DNA of 64,000 nt from Rubripirellula amarantea (GTDB lineage Bacteria; Planctomycetota; Planctomycetia; Pirellulales; Pirellulaceae): positions 1-64,000 of the forward strand of contig NZ_SJPI01000003.1 of NCBI RefSeq assembly GCF_007859865.1, read 5' to 3'. Of the stretch, positions 55,592-64,000 are shown piece after piece (position 1 is the first letter of the stretch; each line of letters starts with the position of its first letter). The position numbers and the translations under genes were made by a program. The notes under the pieces were generated by a model that saw only the letters and a program-made list of their open reading frames with translations, did no database searches and was not told the origin of the DNA.

Positions 55592-57472
55592 ATGCGTTTA
55601 TCGCTCGTCATTCGCCTGCTGTTCTTTTTCGCTGCCGCTTTCTTGTTCGTGCATAACACATCGTTAGGCCAGGACGCGTCTGATTCGATTGCTGCCGCGT
55701 CATCGGGAATGTCGATCACTCCCGTCGTGTTGTTGGTCGTCGGCATTGTTTCAGTCCTGGGAATGATCATCGGCCTAAAGCTGAACGCTTTCTTGGCGTT
55801 GATTATTTCAGCTTTAATCGTGAGCCTTGGCGTTGGCTGGGTGAACGACGAAGATGCCGGGACACGCATGAACGCGGTGGTTAGCGCCTTTGGCAGTTCG
55901 GCTGGTGGGATCGGAATTGTGATTGCGATGGCCGCGATCATTGGCAAGTGCATGCTCGACAGTGGCGCAGCGGACCGTATCGTGCGATCCGCGGTGAACG
56001 TCACCGGGGAAAAGAAAGCGTCGCTGGGATTGATGTTCAGTGGCTTCGTGCTGGCGATTCCGGTTTTCTTTGACACCGTGTTTTACTTGCTGGTCCCACT
56101 TGCACGCAGTTTGTACCGTCGAACGAACAAGCACTACCTTCGCTATCTGATGGCGATCGCAACTGGCGGTGCGATCACGCACACGCTCGTTCCCCCGACC
56201 CCCGGACCATTGCTAGTAGCTGCGATTCTTGGGGTGGATATCGGCATGATGATGCTGGTGGGCACGATGGTCGCGGTCCCCGCCGCCATCGTGGGCCTCG
56301 TCTTCTCGATCGTGATCGACCGTAAGATGCCGGTGGTGATGCGACCGCTCGGAGCCGGTGAAAACAAACACAAAGCCCTACTCGAAGACCAATTGCCGTC
56401 ACTTTGGGTTTCGTTACTGCCAGTCCTTATTCCGGTGGTTCTAATCGGTGCCGGCACGCTCGCGACAACGCTTGCAGACCGAGAGGACCGCGCTCAGATC
56501 GTCGCTAGCGACATCGAAGACTTCGATGCACTTGCCAGTGCAATTGAATCAGCACCACCAGCCTCACCGCTGGGACGCCTCGTGGCAAGCGACCGCCTGA
56601 CAGCCGATGAACGATCACGGCTGTACGAGGCACTCGCCGACGAGGGACGCCGCGACGAAGCCATCGAACTGCTGAATGTTGCGTTGCTGGGCAACAACAT
56701 TTACGACGAAAAGGCGTTTTTAGGAGTGCCGTTATCGAAGCTTTCAAAGTCGAAACTTTCGGCGAACCAACTTCGAATGAAACCCGTCGATCGACGACGG
56801 ATGAACCGCTCGTTACTTGAAGATGCTCACCCGGATCTTATTGCTAAACATGAATGGACATCGAGCAAACGAACCCTGTCGGACCGACTCTCACTTTGGA
56901 GCAACGCCAACTTTGCGTTGATGCTTGCCGCGATTTGCGCGATGTTGACGCTCAAGATGTCGAGGGCTCTTTCGTGGCGAAGCCTCGGTGAAGACGTCGA
57001 AGAATCGTTAATGAGTGGCGGCGTGATTATCCTGATCACTGCAGCCGGCGGGGCGTTCGGCGGAATGTTGCAAGACACGGACATCAGCACCTTCATTCGT
57101 GATTTCTTTTCAGGCCAAGGCGGCTCGGGCATCATGCTATTGGTCCTCTCCTGGGCCATCGCAGCCGTCCTGAAGATCGCTCAAGGAAGCAGCACCGTGG
57201 CCATGATTATTGGCGCGGGAATGATGTCAGCGATCATTGGCGATGCGAAACCCGACTTCAACATGGTCTATGTTGCCGCGGCCGTTGGCACCGGTTCATT
57301 GATGGGAAGCTGGATGAACGATAGCGGTTTTTGGGTGTTCACGAAGATGGGCGGATTGACCGAAAGCGAATCGCTGCGAAGCTGGACTCCGTTGCTTGGC
57401 GTCCTGTCGTTGACGGGACTGATCGCCGTGGTTGTCTTCAGTCAAGTCTTGCCCCTCGTCTCGAAACTGTAG
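55592..57472 (+). CDS. GntP-family permease with an extra soluble domain
   Basis: 626 residues, while GntP permeases usually have about 440-450. The membrane core is recognisable by ITHTLVPPTPGPLLVAA and by GTGSLMGSWMNDSGFWVF near the C-terminus, both typical of gluconate:H+ symporter relatives. Two additions explain the length. One is an N-terminal signal-peptide-like segment (1-30, RLLFFFAAAFLFVHNTSLGQ). The other is a charged, mostly helical insertion at about 297-435 between membrane segments. The substrate is probably a small organic acid such as gluconate, but no sugar-acid genes are adjacent to confirm it. A small membrane protein gene follows after 14 bases and is likely co-transcribed. 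Confidence 0.85.
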   Translation: MRLSLVIRLLFFFAAAFLFVHNTSLGQDASDSIAAASSGMSITPVVLLVVGIVSVLGMIIGLKLNAFLALIISALIVSLGVGWVNDEDAGTRMNAVVSAFGSSAGGIGIVIAMAAIIGKCMLDSGAADRIVRSAVNVTGEKKASLGLMFSGFVLAIPVFFDTVFYLLVPLARSLYRRTNKHYLRYLMAIATGGAITHTLVPPTPGPLLVAAILGVDIGMMMLVGTMVAVPAAIVGLVFSIVIDRKMPVVMRPLGAGENKHKALLEDQLPSLWVSLLPVLIPVVLIGAGTLATTLADREDRAQIVASDIEDFDALASAIESAPPASPLGRLVASDRLTADERSRLYEALADEGRRDEAIELLNVALLGNNIYDEKAFLGVPLSKLSKSKLSANQLRMKPVDRRRMNRSLLEDAHPDLIAKHEWTSSKRTLSDRLSLWSNANFALMLAAICAMLTLKMSRALSWRSLGEDVEESLMSGGVIILITAAGGAFGGMLQDTDISTFIRDFFSGQGGSGIMLLVLSWAIAAVLKIAQGSSTVAMIIGAGMMSAIIGDAKPDFNMVYVAAAVGTGSLMGSWMNDSGFWVFTKMGGLTESESLRSWTPLLGVLSLTGLIAVVVFSQVLPLVSKL

Positions 57473-57486
57473 GTGACGGCAAGTTT

Positions 57487-57753
57487 ATGCGTGCAAGTGC
57501 AGACGAAAAGAGCACCGTAGCGGCTGGCTGCTTGTCCGCCGCTGTTTCAGCGTCGATCACATCACTAATGCTTTTCATCAACGGTGCATTGGTGATGGCG
57601 GTCTTGTCGGCCCTTGCTCAAAGCGGGCCGGAATGGGCGGGCAATCCGAAATTCACTCAGTTCATGGTCTTCACCATTCCCGTCGCTCTGGTCGTCGCGC
57701 AGTGGATGATGATCGACTACGTGCGAACTCGGTTCATGCCACCGCGAAAGTAA
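57487..57753 (+). CDS. Small membrane protein, unknown function
   Basis: 88 residues from the ATG at 57487, 14 bases after the permease stop. Two hydrophobic segments are visible (about 10-36, GCLSAAVSASITSLMLFING, and about 55-76, FMVFTIPVALVVAQWMMIDY), followed by a basic C-terminus (RTRFMPPRK), which suggests an inner-membrane hairpin. I do not recognise a family. Close spacing suggests it is translated with the permease. The open frame upstream to 57331 lies inside the permease gene. Confidence 0.6.
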   Translation: MRASADEKSTVAAGCLSAAVSASITSLMLFINGALVMAVLSALAQSGPEWAGNPKFTQFMVFTIPVALVVAQWMMIDYVRTRFMPPRK

Positions 57754-57916
57754 GTTGCACTTAGCCGCAGCAAGACGAAATCTGGAAACATACCCTTCGT
57801 CGATCCTCTATCGTCGCACGATTACGCCCAGAAAATCATGGCGTTGTTGCCAAGACAGGGCGTGCGCGTATCGACCTTAAGATTGCCCGTCCGACTTCCG
57901 AACGGCGTCCACGTTG

Positions 57917-59857
57917 TTACCGGATAACTTGCTTACTGCGGAGCATTTCAATCACGGCTTCGGCACACTGATCAACCGACGACTTCGATGAATCAATGAC
58001 CAAGTCCGGATTTGTCGGTGCTTCGTAATCAGCAGTCACGCCTGGGAAGTTTCGAAGCTCACCAGCATCAGCCTGAGCGTACTGGCCCTTGGTGTCTCGT
58101 TCTCGGCAAACTTCGATTGGCGTGGCGACGTGAACGACCAAGAATTTGTCTTCGCCAATCAGCTTGGCAACTTTACCGCGAACGTCTGCCGACGGTGCGA
58201 CAAATGACGCAATGCAGATCATGCCCGCATCATTAAGCGTATGAGCCAGATGTCCGCTGCGGCGAATGTTCTCGCTGCGATCCTCGGCACTGAATCCAAG
58301 ATCGCGACTGAGTCCTCGTCGAACCGCTTCTCCGTCAATCATCGCCACTGCACGCCCCGCATCAAAGAGCTTCCGCTCGACAGCGTGGGCTACCGCCGTT
58401 TTTCCGCTGCCGGTGAGTCCCGTCAACAGTACCGTGACTGGCTTTTGTCCGAAACGAGCAGCACGCTCGTCTGCGGATACCGCCGAGGTCTCATTTGCGT
58501 CCGCATCGCCAGCAACAACCTCATCGTCCCAAACCGATTTCGCTACACCGTCACCGGCCTTGTCCAAAATCATGCCCGCGGCGACGGTGGCGTTGGTGAT
58601 CCGGTCGATCACGATGAACGCTCCTGTGGATCGGTTGCGACGATAGGCATCAAAGTGGATCGGTGCGGTCAGCGAAATGCTAACTCGTCCAATCGCGTTG
58701 AGTTCCAAGTCCGGAGCCGGACTGCGATGCAACGTGTTAACGTCGACCTTGTAATTTAGCGTGTCGATTGTGCCAGGAATCGTTTGCGTGGTTTGCTTAA
58801 ACAAATAGGTCTTACCAGGCACCATGGACTCTTCGCCCATCCAAACGAGCATCGCATCAATGTGGTCGCGCGACTTCGGTAAGTTCCCCGGGCGCACCAA
58901 CATGTCGCCGCGTGACGCATCAATCTCGTCTTCGAGCGTCAAAGTGATCGAAAGCGGTGCGTAAGCCTCTTCGAGGTTGCCGTCATAGGTCACAATTTCT
59001 TTGACCTTCGACTTACGTTTACTTGGCAACACCATCACTTCATCACCCTGGCGGATGATTCCCGATGAGATCGTTCCGCAGAAGCCTCGGAAATTGAGGT
59101 TGGGTCGGTTCACGAGCTGAACCGGCATGCGGAAGTCCTGCAGATTCCGGTCACTTCCGATGTAAACGGTTTCCAAGAAGTTCATCAACGTGCTTCCGCT
59201 GTACCAGTCCATGGATTTGCTACGGTCAACAACGTTATCGCCATTGAGGGCGCTGATCGGAATGAAATGCAAATCCGGCAGGTCGAGCCGAGTTGCAAAT
59301 GTTCGGTAATCGTCGCAAATCGCTTCGAACTTTTGCTCGTCAAAGTCGATCAAGTCCATCTTGTTGATCGCAACGACCACATGGCGAATGCCAAGTAGCG
59401 AAACGATAAACGAGTGACGTTTTGTTTGCGTCATCACCCCATGGCGAGCGTCGATCATTAAGATCGCTAGGTCAGCCGAGGAAGCACCGGTGGCCATGTT
59501 GCGAGTGTATTGCTCGTGGCCGGGCGTATCAGCGATGATGAATTTGCGCTTCGCGGTACTGAAATAGCGATACGCAACGTCGATCGTAATCCCCTGCTCG
59601 CGTTCTTCCTTGAGTCCATCCATGAAGAGCGAAGGGTCGAAGTTACCGCCGGTAGAACCATGCTTGGCGGAATCACTCTGCACCTTTGCGAGTTCATCTT
59701 CATAGACGAGCTTGGAATCGTAGAGCAGGCGACCAATCAATGTGCTTTTGCCATCGTCAACGCTACCGCAGGTGATGAATCGCAACAGTTGCTTGTTCTC
59801 GTGCTGCTTCAAATAAGCATTGATGTCGGTTGCGATCAGGTCAGATTGATGAGACAT
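57917..59857 (-). CDS. cysNC: Bifunctional sulfate adenylyltransferase subunit 1 / adenylylsulfate kinase
   Basis: 646 residues. The N-terminal GTPase part has GSVDDGKST (31-39), [12 protein letters not shown] (110-121) and NKMDL (165-169), with EF-Tu-like barrel domains after it. The C-terminal APS kinase part (from about 475) has the P-loop GLTGSGKT (480-487), DGEAVRRGL, and a final [10 protein letters not shown] helix. CysN with CysD forms APS from ATP and sulfate, driven by GTP hydrolysis; the kinase part phosphorylates APS to PAPS. The start at 59857 ([16 protein letters not shown]) fits the family. It lies 70 bases downstream of cysD on the same strand. In planctomycetes this pathway may also supply sulfate donors, but only the standard assimilation role is supported here. 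Confidence 0.95.
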   Translation of the reverse strand: MSHQSDLIATDINAYLKQHENKQLLRFITCGSVDDGKSTLIGRLLYDSKLVYEDELAKVQSDSAKHGSTGGNFDPSLFMDGLKEEREQGITIDVAYRYFSTAKRKFIIADTPGHEQYTRNMATGASSADLAILMIDARHGVMTQTKRHSFIVSLLGIRHVVVAINKMDLIDFDEQKFEAICDDYRTFATRLDLPDLHFIPISALNGDNVVDRSKSMDWYSGSTLMNFLETVYIGSDRNLQDFRMPVQLVNRPNLNFRGFCGTISSGIIRQGDEVMVLPSKRKSKVKEIVTYDGNLEEAYAPLSITLTLEDEIDASRGDMLVRPGNLPKSRDHIDAMLVWMGEESMVPGKTYLFKQTTQTIPGTIDTLNYKVDVNTLHRSPAPDLELNAIGRVSISLTAPIHFDAYRRNRSTGAFIVIDRITNATVAAGMILDKAGDGVAKSVWDDEVVAGDADANETSAVSADERAARFGQKPVTVLLTGLTGSGKTAVAHAVERKLFDAGRAVAMIDGEAVRRGLSRDLGFSAEDRSENIRRSGHLAHTLNDAGMICIASFVAPSADVRGKVAKLIGEDKFLVVHVATPIEVCRERDTKGQYAQADAGELRNFPGVTADYEAPTNPDLVIDSSKSSVDQCAEAVIEMLRSKQVIR

Positions 59858-59927
59858 GGGTGCAGTGGAAAGGATGAAGTTTGAGAGGGTAAAAAGAGAC
59901 GGCGAGGGCTAGTAAATCAGTCCAGCA

Positions 59928-60839
59928 CTAGAAGTAGCCGCGTTCTTTCTTCTTTTGCATACCGACGCCGCCTTCGTCTTGGTCGATGATCCGCCCCTGA
60001 CGTTCACTCGTCGTGGTGAGCAACATTTCTTGGATCACGTCGACCAAATCGGTCGCGTTGGACTCGACCGCTCCCGACAGCGGATAGCAGCCAAGGGTGC
60101 GGAAGCGAACCATCTTCTCTTCTTCGACTTCACCAGGAAGCAGCGGCATGCGGTCGTCGTTTCGCATCAGCAAAATGCCGTTGCGATTAACCACCTTTCG
60201 CATAGTCGAAAGGTACAGCGGGACGATCGGAATCTGTTCGAGGTGGATGTATTGCCAGACATCCAATTCAGTCCAGTTGCTCATCGGGAACACCCGAATC
60301 GATTCGCCCTTGTTGACCCGAGCGTTGAAGACGTTCCACAACTCGGGGCGTTGGTTCTTCGGATCCCAGCGGTGTGCCTTGTCGCGGAAACTGAAAATCC
60401 GCTCCTTCGCACGGGACTTTTCCTCGTCCCGGCGAGCTCCACCAAAGGCGGCATCAAAGCCGTACTTGTCCAAAGCCGCCTTTAGAGCATCCGTTTTCAT
60501 CAGTTCGGTGTGACGCTCGCTGTCGATCCAGGGCTTGATATCGTGCTTCAGGCCCTCTTCGTTGATGTGGACGATCAGGTCCAAGCCCAGTTCTTTGGCC
60601 ACATAGTTGTCGCGGAACTCGTACATTTCCTTGAACTTCCATGTCGTGTCGACATGCAGAAGCGGAAACGGTGGCTTGGCCGGCGCAAAGGCCTTCAGCG
60701 CCAGATGCAACAGCACCGCCGAGTCTTTACCGATGCTGTACAGCATCACAGGGTTTTGGAACTCAGCAGCCACTTCGCGGAAGATGTGGATGCTTTCAGC
60801 CTCAAGCTGCTTGAGGTGGGTAAGGTTGTAGTCCGACAT
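59928..60839 (-). CDS. cysD: Sulfate adenylyltransferase subunit 2
   Basis: 303 residues, the normal size. It starts [23 protein letters not shown], typical of CysD, and has the PP-loop SIGKDS (35-40), the conserved [12 protein letters not shown] and [18 protein letters not shown]. It is the catalytic ATP-pyrophosphatase subunit that makes APS from sulfate and ATP, activated by the GTPase CysN encoded downstream. A candidate promoter element lies about 80 bases upstream (60921-60931). Confidence 0.96.
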   Translation of the reverse strand: MSDYNLTHLKQLEAESIHIFREVAAEFQNPVMLYSIGKDSAVLLHLALKAFAPAKPPFPLLHVDTTWKFKEMYEFRDNYVAKELGLDLIVHINEEGLKHDIKPWIDSERHTELMKTDALKAALDKYGFDAAFGGARRDEEKSRAKERIFSFRDKAHRWDPKNQRPELWNVFNARVNKGESIRVFPMSNWTELDVWQYIHLEQIPIVPLYLSTMRKVVNRNGILLMRNDDRMPLLPGEVEEEKMVRFRTLGCYPLSGAVESNATDLVDVIQEMLLTTTSERQGRIIDQDEGGVGMQKKKERGYF

Positions 60840-60920
60840 AGGGCCAACAAGGGAGGGCGAAGAAGTCAGTCGTCAAAAGCACAATCAGGGCTCGGGTAAG
60901 GGTGTACCCAAAGCCGAATG

Positions 60921-60931
60921 GCCGAGTATAG
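60921..60931 (-). promoter_or_regulatory. Candidate -10 element upstream of cysD
   Basis: The minus strand reads CTATACTCGGC, identical to the site at 52921-52931 upstream of the giant gene. TATACT resembles a -10 box and sits about 85 bases before the cysD start. No clear -35 partner is seen. Confidence 0.38.
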
Positions 60932-61032
60932 ACGGACTGAATTTTATGCCTAGTCGCGGCTCCCCAAACGGGCCCATTACAGCGTGAGATAAGCTCGCAG
61001 CACCACACACGGCCCCTCGAGGGACTTGTCGC

Positions 61033-61689
61033 CTAACGATTCGCCATTGTCTTGGTCATTATCTGCAATATCACCCCCTCAGAATCCGCATCGTCCCCTA
61101 GCGGATAGGCAGCGACGCGACGAAGGTCAAGATTACCGAGCATGCCCAAATGCCGTGCCTCAGCACGTTCGTCGACCCATTTGGGCCCCTTGATCAAAAG
61201 CAGACGGTCGATATTCACCCAGTGAGGTTCTACCCAGCGACAAAATTTTGTGATGCTGCCCACCGCCCGCGAAACAACGCTCGAAAAACGAAAGTCTTCC
61301 AAAATGTCTTCTCCGCGAGCAGCGTAAACCGCGACCGGAATCCCGATTTCGTTGATGATCTCGCTGAGTGCCTGAGCCCGTTTGGCAACCGATTCGGCAA
61401 GCGAAACCTCGATGTCGCTGCGAAGAATTGCGAGAGGAATGCCTGGCACTCCGTTTCCGCTGCCCAAATCCAACACTTCTTCACCAGCTTGAATCAACGG
61501 AGCCAACTGCAAACAATCTCGAAGATCGCGGCTGACGAACAAATCCCAGGTCGTGTGTCGGGTCAGATTGAGCTGCTCATTCCACCGCCACATCACTTGG
61601 ACGTATTGCTGCAAACGTTCCGCCACCGACTCATCGATCTCCATTTGGTACTTCTCGAGTGCGGCGGCAAATTCGGGATCAAGAGGCAT
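61033..61689 (-). CDS. rsmG: 16S rRNA (guanine-N7) methyltransferase RsmG
   Basis: 218 residues, the usual length. The SAM-binding motif VLDLGSGNGVPGIPLA (72-86), the NLTRHTTWDLFVSRDLRDCL segment before it, and SRAVGSITKFCRWVEP after it are typical. RsmG methylates G527 of 16S rRNA (E. coli numbering). It is upstream of cysD on the same strand, but a 193-base gap with a candidate cysD promoter suggests separate transcription. The start at 61689 (MPLDPEFAAALEKY) fits the family. Confidence 0.93.
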   Translation of the reverse strand: MPLDPEFAAALEKYQMEIDESVAERLQQYVQVMWRWNEQLNLTRHTTWDLFVSRDLRDCLQLAPLIQAGEEVLDLGSGNGVPGIPLAILRSDIEVSLAESVAKRAQALSEIINEIGIPVAVYAARGEDILEDFRFSSVVSRAVGSITKFCRWVEPHWVNIDRLLLIKGPKWVDERAEARHLGMLGNLDLRRVAAYPLGDDADSEGVILQIMTKTMANR

Positions 61690-61833
61690 GAATGTGTCTT
61701 GTACGTGTCAGATTAGGTGTCGGAAAAAGGAACTACGTCGACACAAACTCGAGTCCGGTCGTCCTGTCGCCCACGGTGGCTAAGGACCTCATCATAACGT
61801 AACGCTATTTCTTGGGAACTTGGCAAACCACGA

Positions 61834-62298
61834 ATGAATCACCGAGTCCAATCCGAAACAGCCGCTGGGCCATGGCCAACCGTGAGCGTTTTCGTCTATG
61901 GAACGCTTAAGCGAGGCCAATGCCGCGAGCATTGCTGGCCCTGTCGGCCTGACCGTGTCCAACCGGCTTGGATATACGCGGCTCTTCATGATCGGGCGGA
62001 TTACCCGGCAATCACCTCCGGTCACGATCGCGTGCTAGGCGAATGGTGGTGCTTCACAGACTCAACGATCGGCGATGTGCTGGAAACGCTCGACAAGGTC
62101 GAAGGAACCAATCAACCGGGATCCCCCAATCTTTACAATCGCGTTCTCGTTCCCGTTCACCTCATCAACGACCAATCAGGTGGATCAACGGTGCTAGCCT
62201 ATGCGTACTTTTACGCCAGCGATCCTGTCCGCGACGGATTCGCACGAGCCACGTGCGACGACTTCGCAAGCTGGCCGGCGGTAAGAACCCAAAACTGA
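61834..62298 (+). CDS. Gamma-glutamylcyclotransferase-like (AIG2/GGCT) protein
   Basis: 154 residues. The family signature VFVYGTLKRGQ is at residues 19-29, with a putative catalytic glutamate E90 in LDKVEG. VLAYAYFY forms the late strand. Members cyclise gamma-glutamyl compounds to 5-oxoproline or cleave related amides; the substrate here is unknown. It is divergent from rsmG (144-base gap) and convergent with the LRR gene. Confidence 0.85.
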   Translation: MNHRVQSETAAGPWPTVSVFVYGTLKRGQCREHCWPCRPDRVQPAWIYAALHDRADYPAITSGHDRVLGEWWCFTDSTIGDVLETLDKVEGTNQPGSPNLYNRVLVPVHLINDQSGGSTVLAYAYFYASDPVRDGFARATCDDFASWPAVRTQN

Positions 62299-62364
62299 TC
62301 CCGCGCGGCTACTTCGCATACCTTGCAGCCGTGTCTATACGTTTGCGTGAATGGTTCGTGCTTA

Positions 62365-62401
62365 GGGGCACGGCGGCAAATCACAATGTTGCCGCGTCCC
62401 C
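62365..62401. terminator. Hairpin between convergent genes
   Basis: GCGGCAA (62373-62379) and TTGCCGC (62389-62395) pair around a 9-base loop. The stem extends outward with two bulged bases to GGGG (62365-62368) and CCCC (62398-62401). It lies between the plus-strand stop at 62298 and the minus-strand stop at 62417. No U-tract on either strand. Confidence 0.5.
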
Positions 62402-62416
62402 GCATCAACAGACGAT

Positions 62417-63865
62417 CTAATGATGGGAATGGCGGTTGGGATCGCGATCGTGATGCTCTTGATTGATGTGAACGTGCAGATGAGGTTTCTGGCTGAACAC
62501 CCAATCCCAACCCGCTTGAGTCACCGAGGAATCGTCGAGGTACAAAGATTCAAGCTGTGTGATCCCGGCCATTAGTTTTAGCCCTTCGTCCGTGATGGGG
62601 ATTCCGATCAGGTGAACCATCCGCAACTTGCTCATCTCGGAAATGACCCGAGTCACTTCGTTGTTAAGCCGATCGGACCCAAGTCGAAGTTGTCGAAGAT
62701 TCGGTAAGTTTTGCAGATGAGCCACGCCTCGGATCGTGCAAGATGCATGCGGAAGATTCAGAACCTGAAGCGATTCACACTCAGCAAGCGTTTCGAACCC
62801 TTGATCGGTGATCGGTGACAATCGCAAACGAAGCTGGGTCAAGTTGGGCAGTGACGCAATCGCAGCGATCGACGCGTCGGATACCACTCCGCGATCAAGT
62901 ATCAGCGTTTCTATTTGCGGATATTCCCTGAGCCTTTGGGCCATCGCATCATTTACTCTGAACTCACTGATGTGCAGTGTTGTTTTTTCGGGATCGTTCT
63001 TCAGTTCGATACAAGCTTTTTCGAATTTAGCCAGTGGCAGAATCTGAACGCTTTCGGACAACAACTCGTCGCGATGCGAAAAGAACGACCAACACACTGC
63101 AGCGATCAGCCCGACGACAAGAATGCCGATCAAGGCTTGGCGACGTCGTTTGCGATTGTTTTGGCGGCGATCTTCCCAGATGGATGAACTAGGCTCGCCC
63201 GCGAGTTCGGAATTCGATGTTTCTTCGGATGGTGCTTCGTCCGGCAGCGGCTGTTCGCTTTGATCTTCTTCGGCTAACGCTTCACTGACTGGTTCCGCAC
63301 TTTGATCATCTTCCGTTAACTCCTCGCTTGCGTCGTTGCTGGCTTGATTTTCACTGGCCGGTTCTTCAGCGGTCGAGCCTTCGTTTGCCGGATCTGGTGT
63401 CTGTTCGACGGCGGTCTTTGGCGATTCGGATTCATCAGCTTGCGAAGCCTCACCGTTTGAGTCTTCAGCCTCAGTCTCCTCAGCCTCAGCTTCGTTAGCT
63501 TCCTCTTTAGGGCCAGCTTCGTCAGCGTCAGCCTGCCCGACTGCCGTGCGTCCCAGCGATGCTTCTTCGTCCGGGGAACCTTTTACTTCAGCTCGGGGCT
63601 CGGGAAGATCTTCCTGGGCGACCGCTGGCCGCGGTTGACTGACCTCGGCTTGGTCTGAAACGAGCGACTTCACCTTGGAAGCTCTGGCCTCGGGTGCTTC
63701 CCTCTTTGACCCTTGAGGTTCCGTTACTTCCGAGTCCGGCTGTTCCGAACTGGATTCCTCTAGCTCATCAGCCTCGGGCCCAGCACCCTCTGCACCCACT
63801 GCCGCCAAGTTCTCTGAGCGGGGCATTTCAGATTCGGGTGAGTCGGTTCGTTCAGGATCAGCCAT
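62417..63865 (-). CDS. Acidic / transmembrane / leucine-rich-repeat protein
   Basis: The ATG at 63865 gives 482 residues; an in-frame GTG at 63886 lies inside a hairpin and is less likely. Residues 1 to about 230 are low complexity, dominated by E, A, S, D and P, and probably disordered. A basic cluster (NNRKRRRQ) and one membrane segment (about 244-262, ALIGILVVGLIAAVCWSFF) follow, which predicts a cytoplasmic acidic tail and an extracytoplasmic C-terminus. The C-terminal half has leucine-rich repeats of about 24 residues (IETLILDRGVVSDASIAAI, LTQLRLRLSPITDQGFETL, LESLYLDDSSVTQAGW), and ends in a His-rich tail (HHDRDPNRHSHH). LRR proteins of this type are common in planctomycetes; the role is unknown. 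Confidence 0.8.
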   Translation of the reverse strand: MADPERTDSPESEMPRSENLAAVGAEGAGPEADELEESSSEQPDSEVTEPQGSKREAPEARASKVKSLVSDQAEVSQPRPAVAQEDLPEPRAEVKGSPDEEASLGRTAVGQADADEAGPKEEANEAEAEETEAEDSNGEASQADESESPKTAVEQTPDPANEGSTAEEPASENQASNDASEELTEDDQSAEPVSEALAEEDQSEQPLPDEAPSEETSNSELAGEPSSSIWEDRRQNNRKRRRQALIGILVVGLIAAVCWSFFSHRDELLSESVQILPLAKFEKACIELKNDPEKTTLHISEFRVNDAMAQRLREYPQIETLILDRGVVSDASIAAIASLPNLTQLRLRLSPITDQGFETLAECESLQVLNLPHASCTIRGVAHLQNLPNLRQLRLGSDRLNNEVTRVISEMSKLRMVHLIGIPITDEGLKLMAGITQLESLYLDDSSVTQAGWDWVFSQKPHLHVHINQEHHDRDPNRHSHH

Positions 63866-63882
63866 AGGGATCTTGTATCGTA

Positions 63883-63917
63883 GCACCAGGGCGCCGCATG
63901 TTGCGACGCCCTGATGC
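63883..63917 (-). terminator. Strong hairpin downstream of the rightmost partial gene
   Basis: Arms at 63883-63898 and 63902-63917 form a 16-bp stem around a 3-base loop. In the minus-strand RNA the two imperfect positions are G-U wobbles, whereas in plus-strand RNA they would be C-A mismatches. It lies 24 bases beyond the stop of the minus-strand partial gene at 63941, so it most likely ends that transcript. Confidence 0.65.
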
Positions 63918-63940
63918 TCAGTTGAAGTTTCGGCGTGAAG

Positions 63941-64000
63941 CTACCTCATGCGACGAATGACCCAGAACCCGTCGTAAGAGATAATGTACGCTCCGACCAC
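63941..64000 (-). CDS. C-terminal end of a gene entering from the right
   Basis: The minus strand at the right edge reads 19 codons (VVGAYIISYDGFWVIRRMR) and a TAG at 63941. The rest lies outside the window. The hairpin just beyond the stop supports a true gene end. The family cannot be judged from so few residues. Confidence 0.45.
   Translation of the reverse strand: MVGAYIISYDGFWVIRRMR

Noticed and set aside
61014-61023. CCCTCGAGGG palindrome just downstream of rsmG
   Set aside because: A 10-base palindrome with no loop or second copy; likely chance.

Overview
The window looks like a chromosomal segment of a planctomycete, most likely Pirellulales (Rhodopirellula-like). The reasons are giant cell-surface genes with short N-terminal LExR-x-LL motifs, GEVED, cadherin-like and C-terminal dockerin modules, a fused CysN-CysC next to CysD, long gaps with few Shine-Dalgarno sites, and moderate GC. 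This is inferred from gene content; no rRNA, tRNA, IS element, integrase or CRISPR array was seen.

Left part (1-13060). A giant minus-strand DUF4347/beta-helix/PKD gene runs off the left edge. It is divergent from a compact plus-strand operon of five envelope genes: a TolC-type outer-membrane protein, a shortened SecA-like ATPase, a periplasmic HlyD-type adaptor, a GAF-like/TM/HlyD fusion, and a PqqD-like/site-2-protease/HlyD fusion. No ABC transporter is present. The SecA-like protein keeps all ATPase motifs but ends where the helical scaffold and two-helix finger of SecA should begin.

Centre (13178-52718). Two tandem minus-strand genes encode paralogous surface proteins of about 7183 and 5958 residues. 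Both have a basic, non-hydrophobic N-terminus with an LExR-x-LL motif, Ig-like, PPC-like and beta-helix modules, arrays of an unnamed ~100-residue repeat, a GEVED domain, cadherin-like repeats and a dockerin. The main hypothesis is that the operon exports the three flanking giants, and that the LExR-x-LL N-terminus takes part in recognition. This is inference from gene neighbourhood and missing signal peptides, not proof.

Right part (52719-64000). This is mostly housekeeping: a secreted PhoD-like phosphatase/phosphodiesterase, a DUF952 protein, a GntP-family permease with an unusual soluble insertion, and a small two-helix membrane protein (all plus strand). Minus-strand rsmG, cysD and cysNC follow, with a plus-strand gamma-glutamylcyclotransferase-like gene. 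Last come a minus-strand acidic/TM/LRR protein and the C-terminal 19 codons of a probable further minus-strand gene. Candidate terminator hairpins lie at 13074-13106, 34795-34824, 62365-62401 and 63883-63917.
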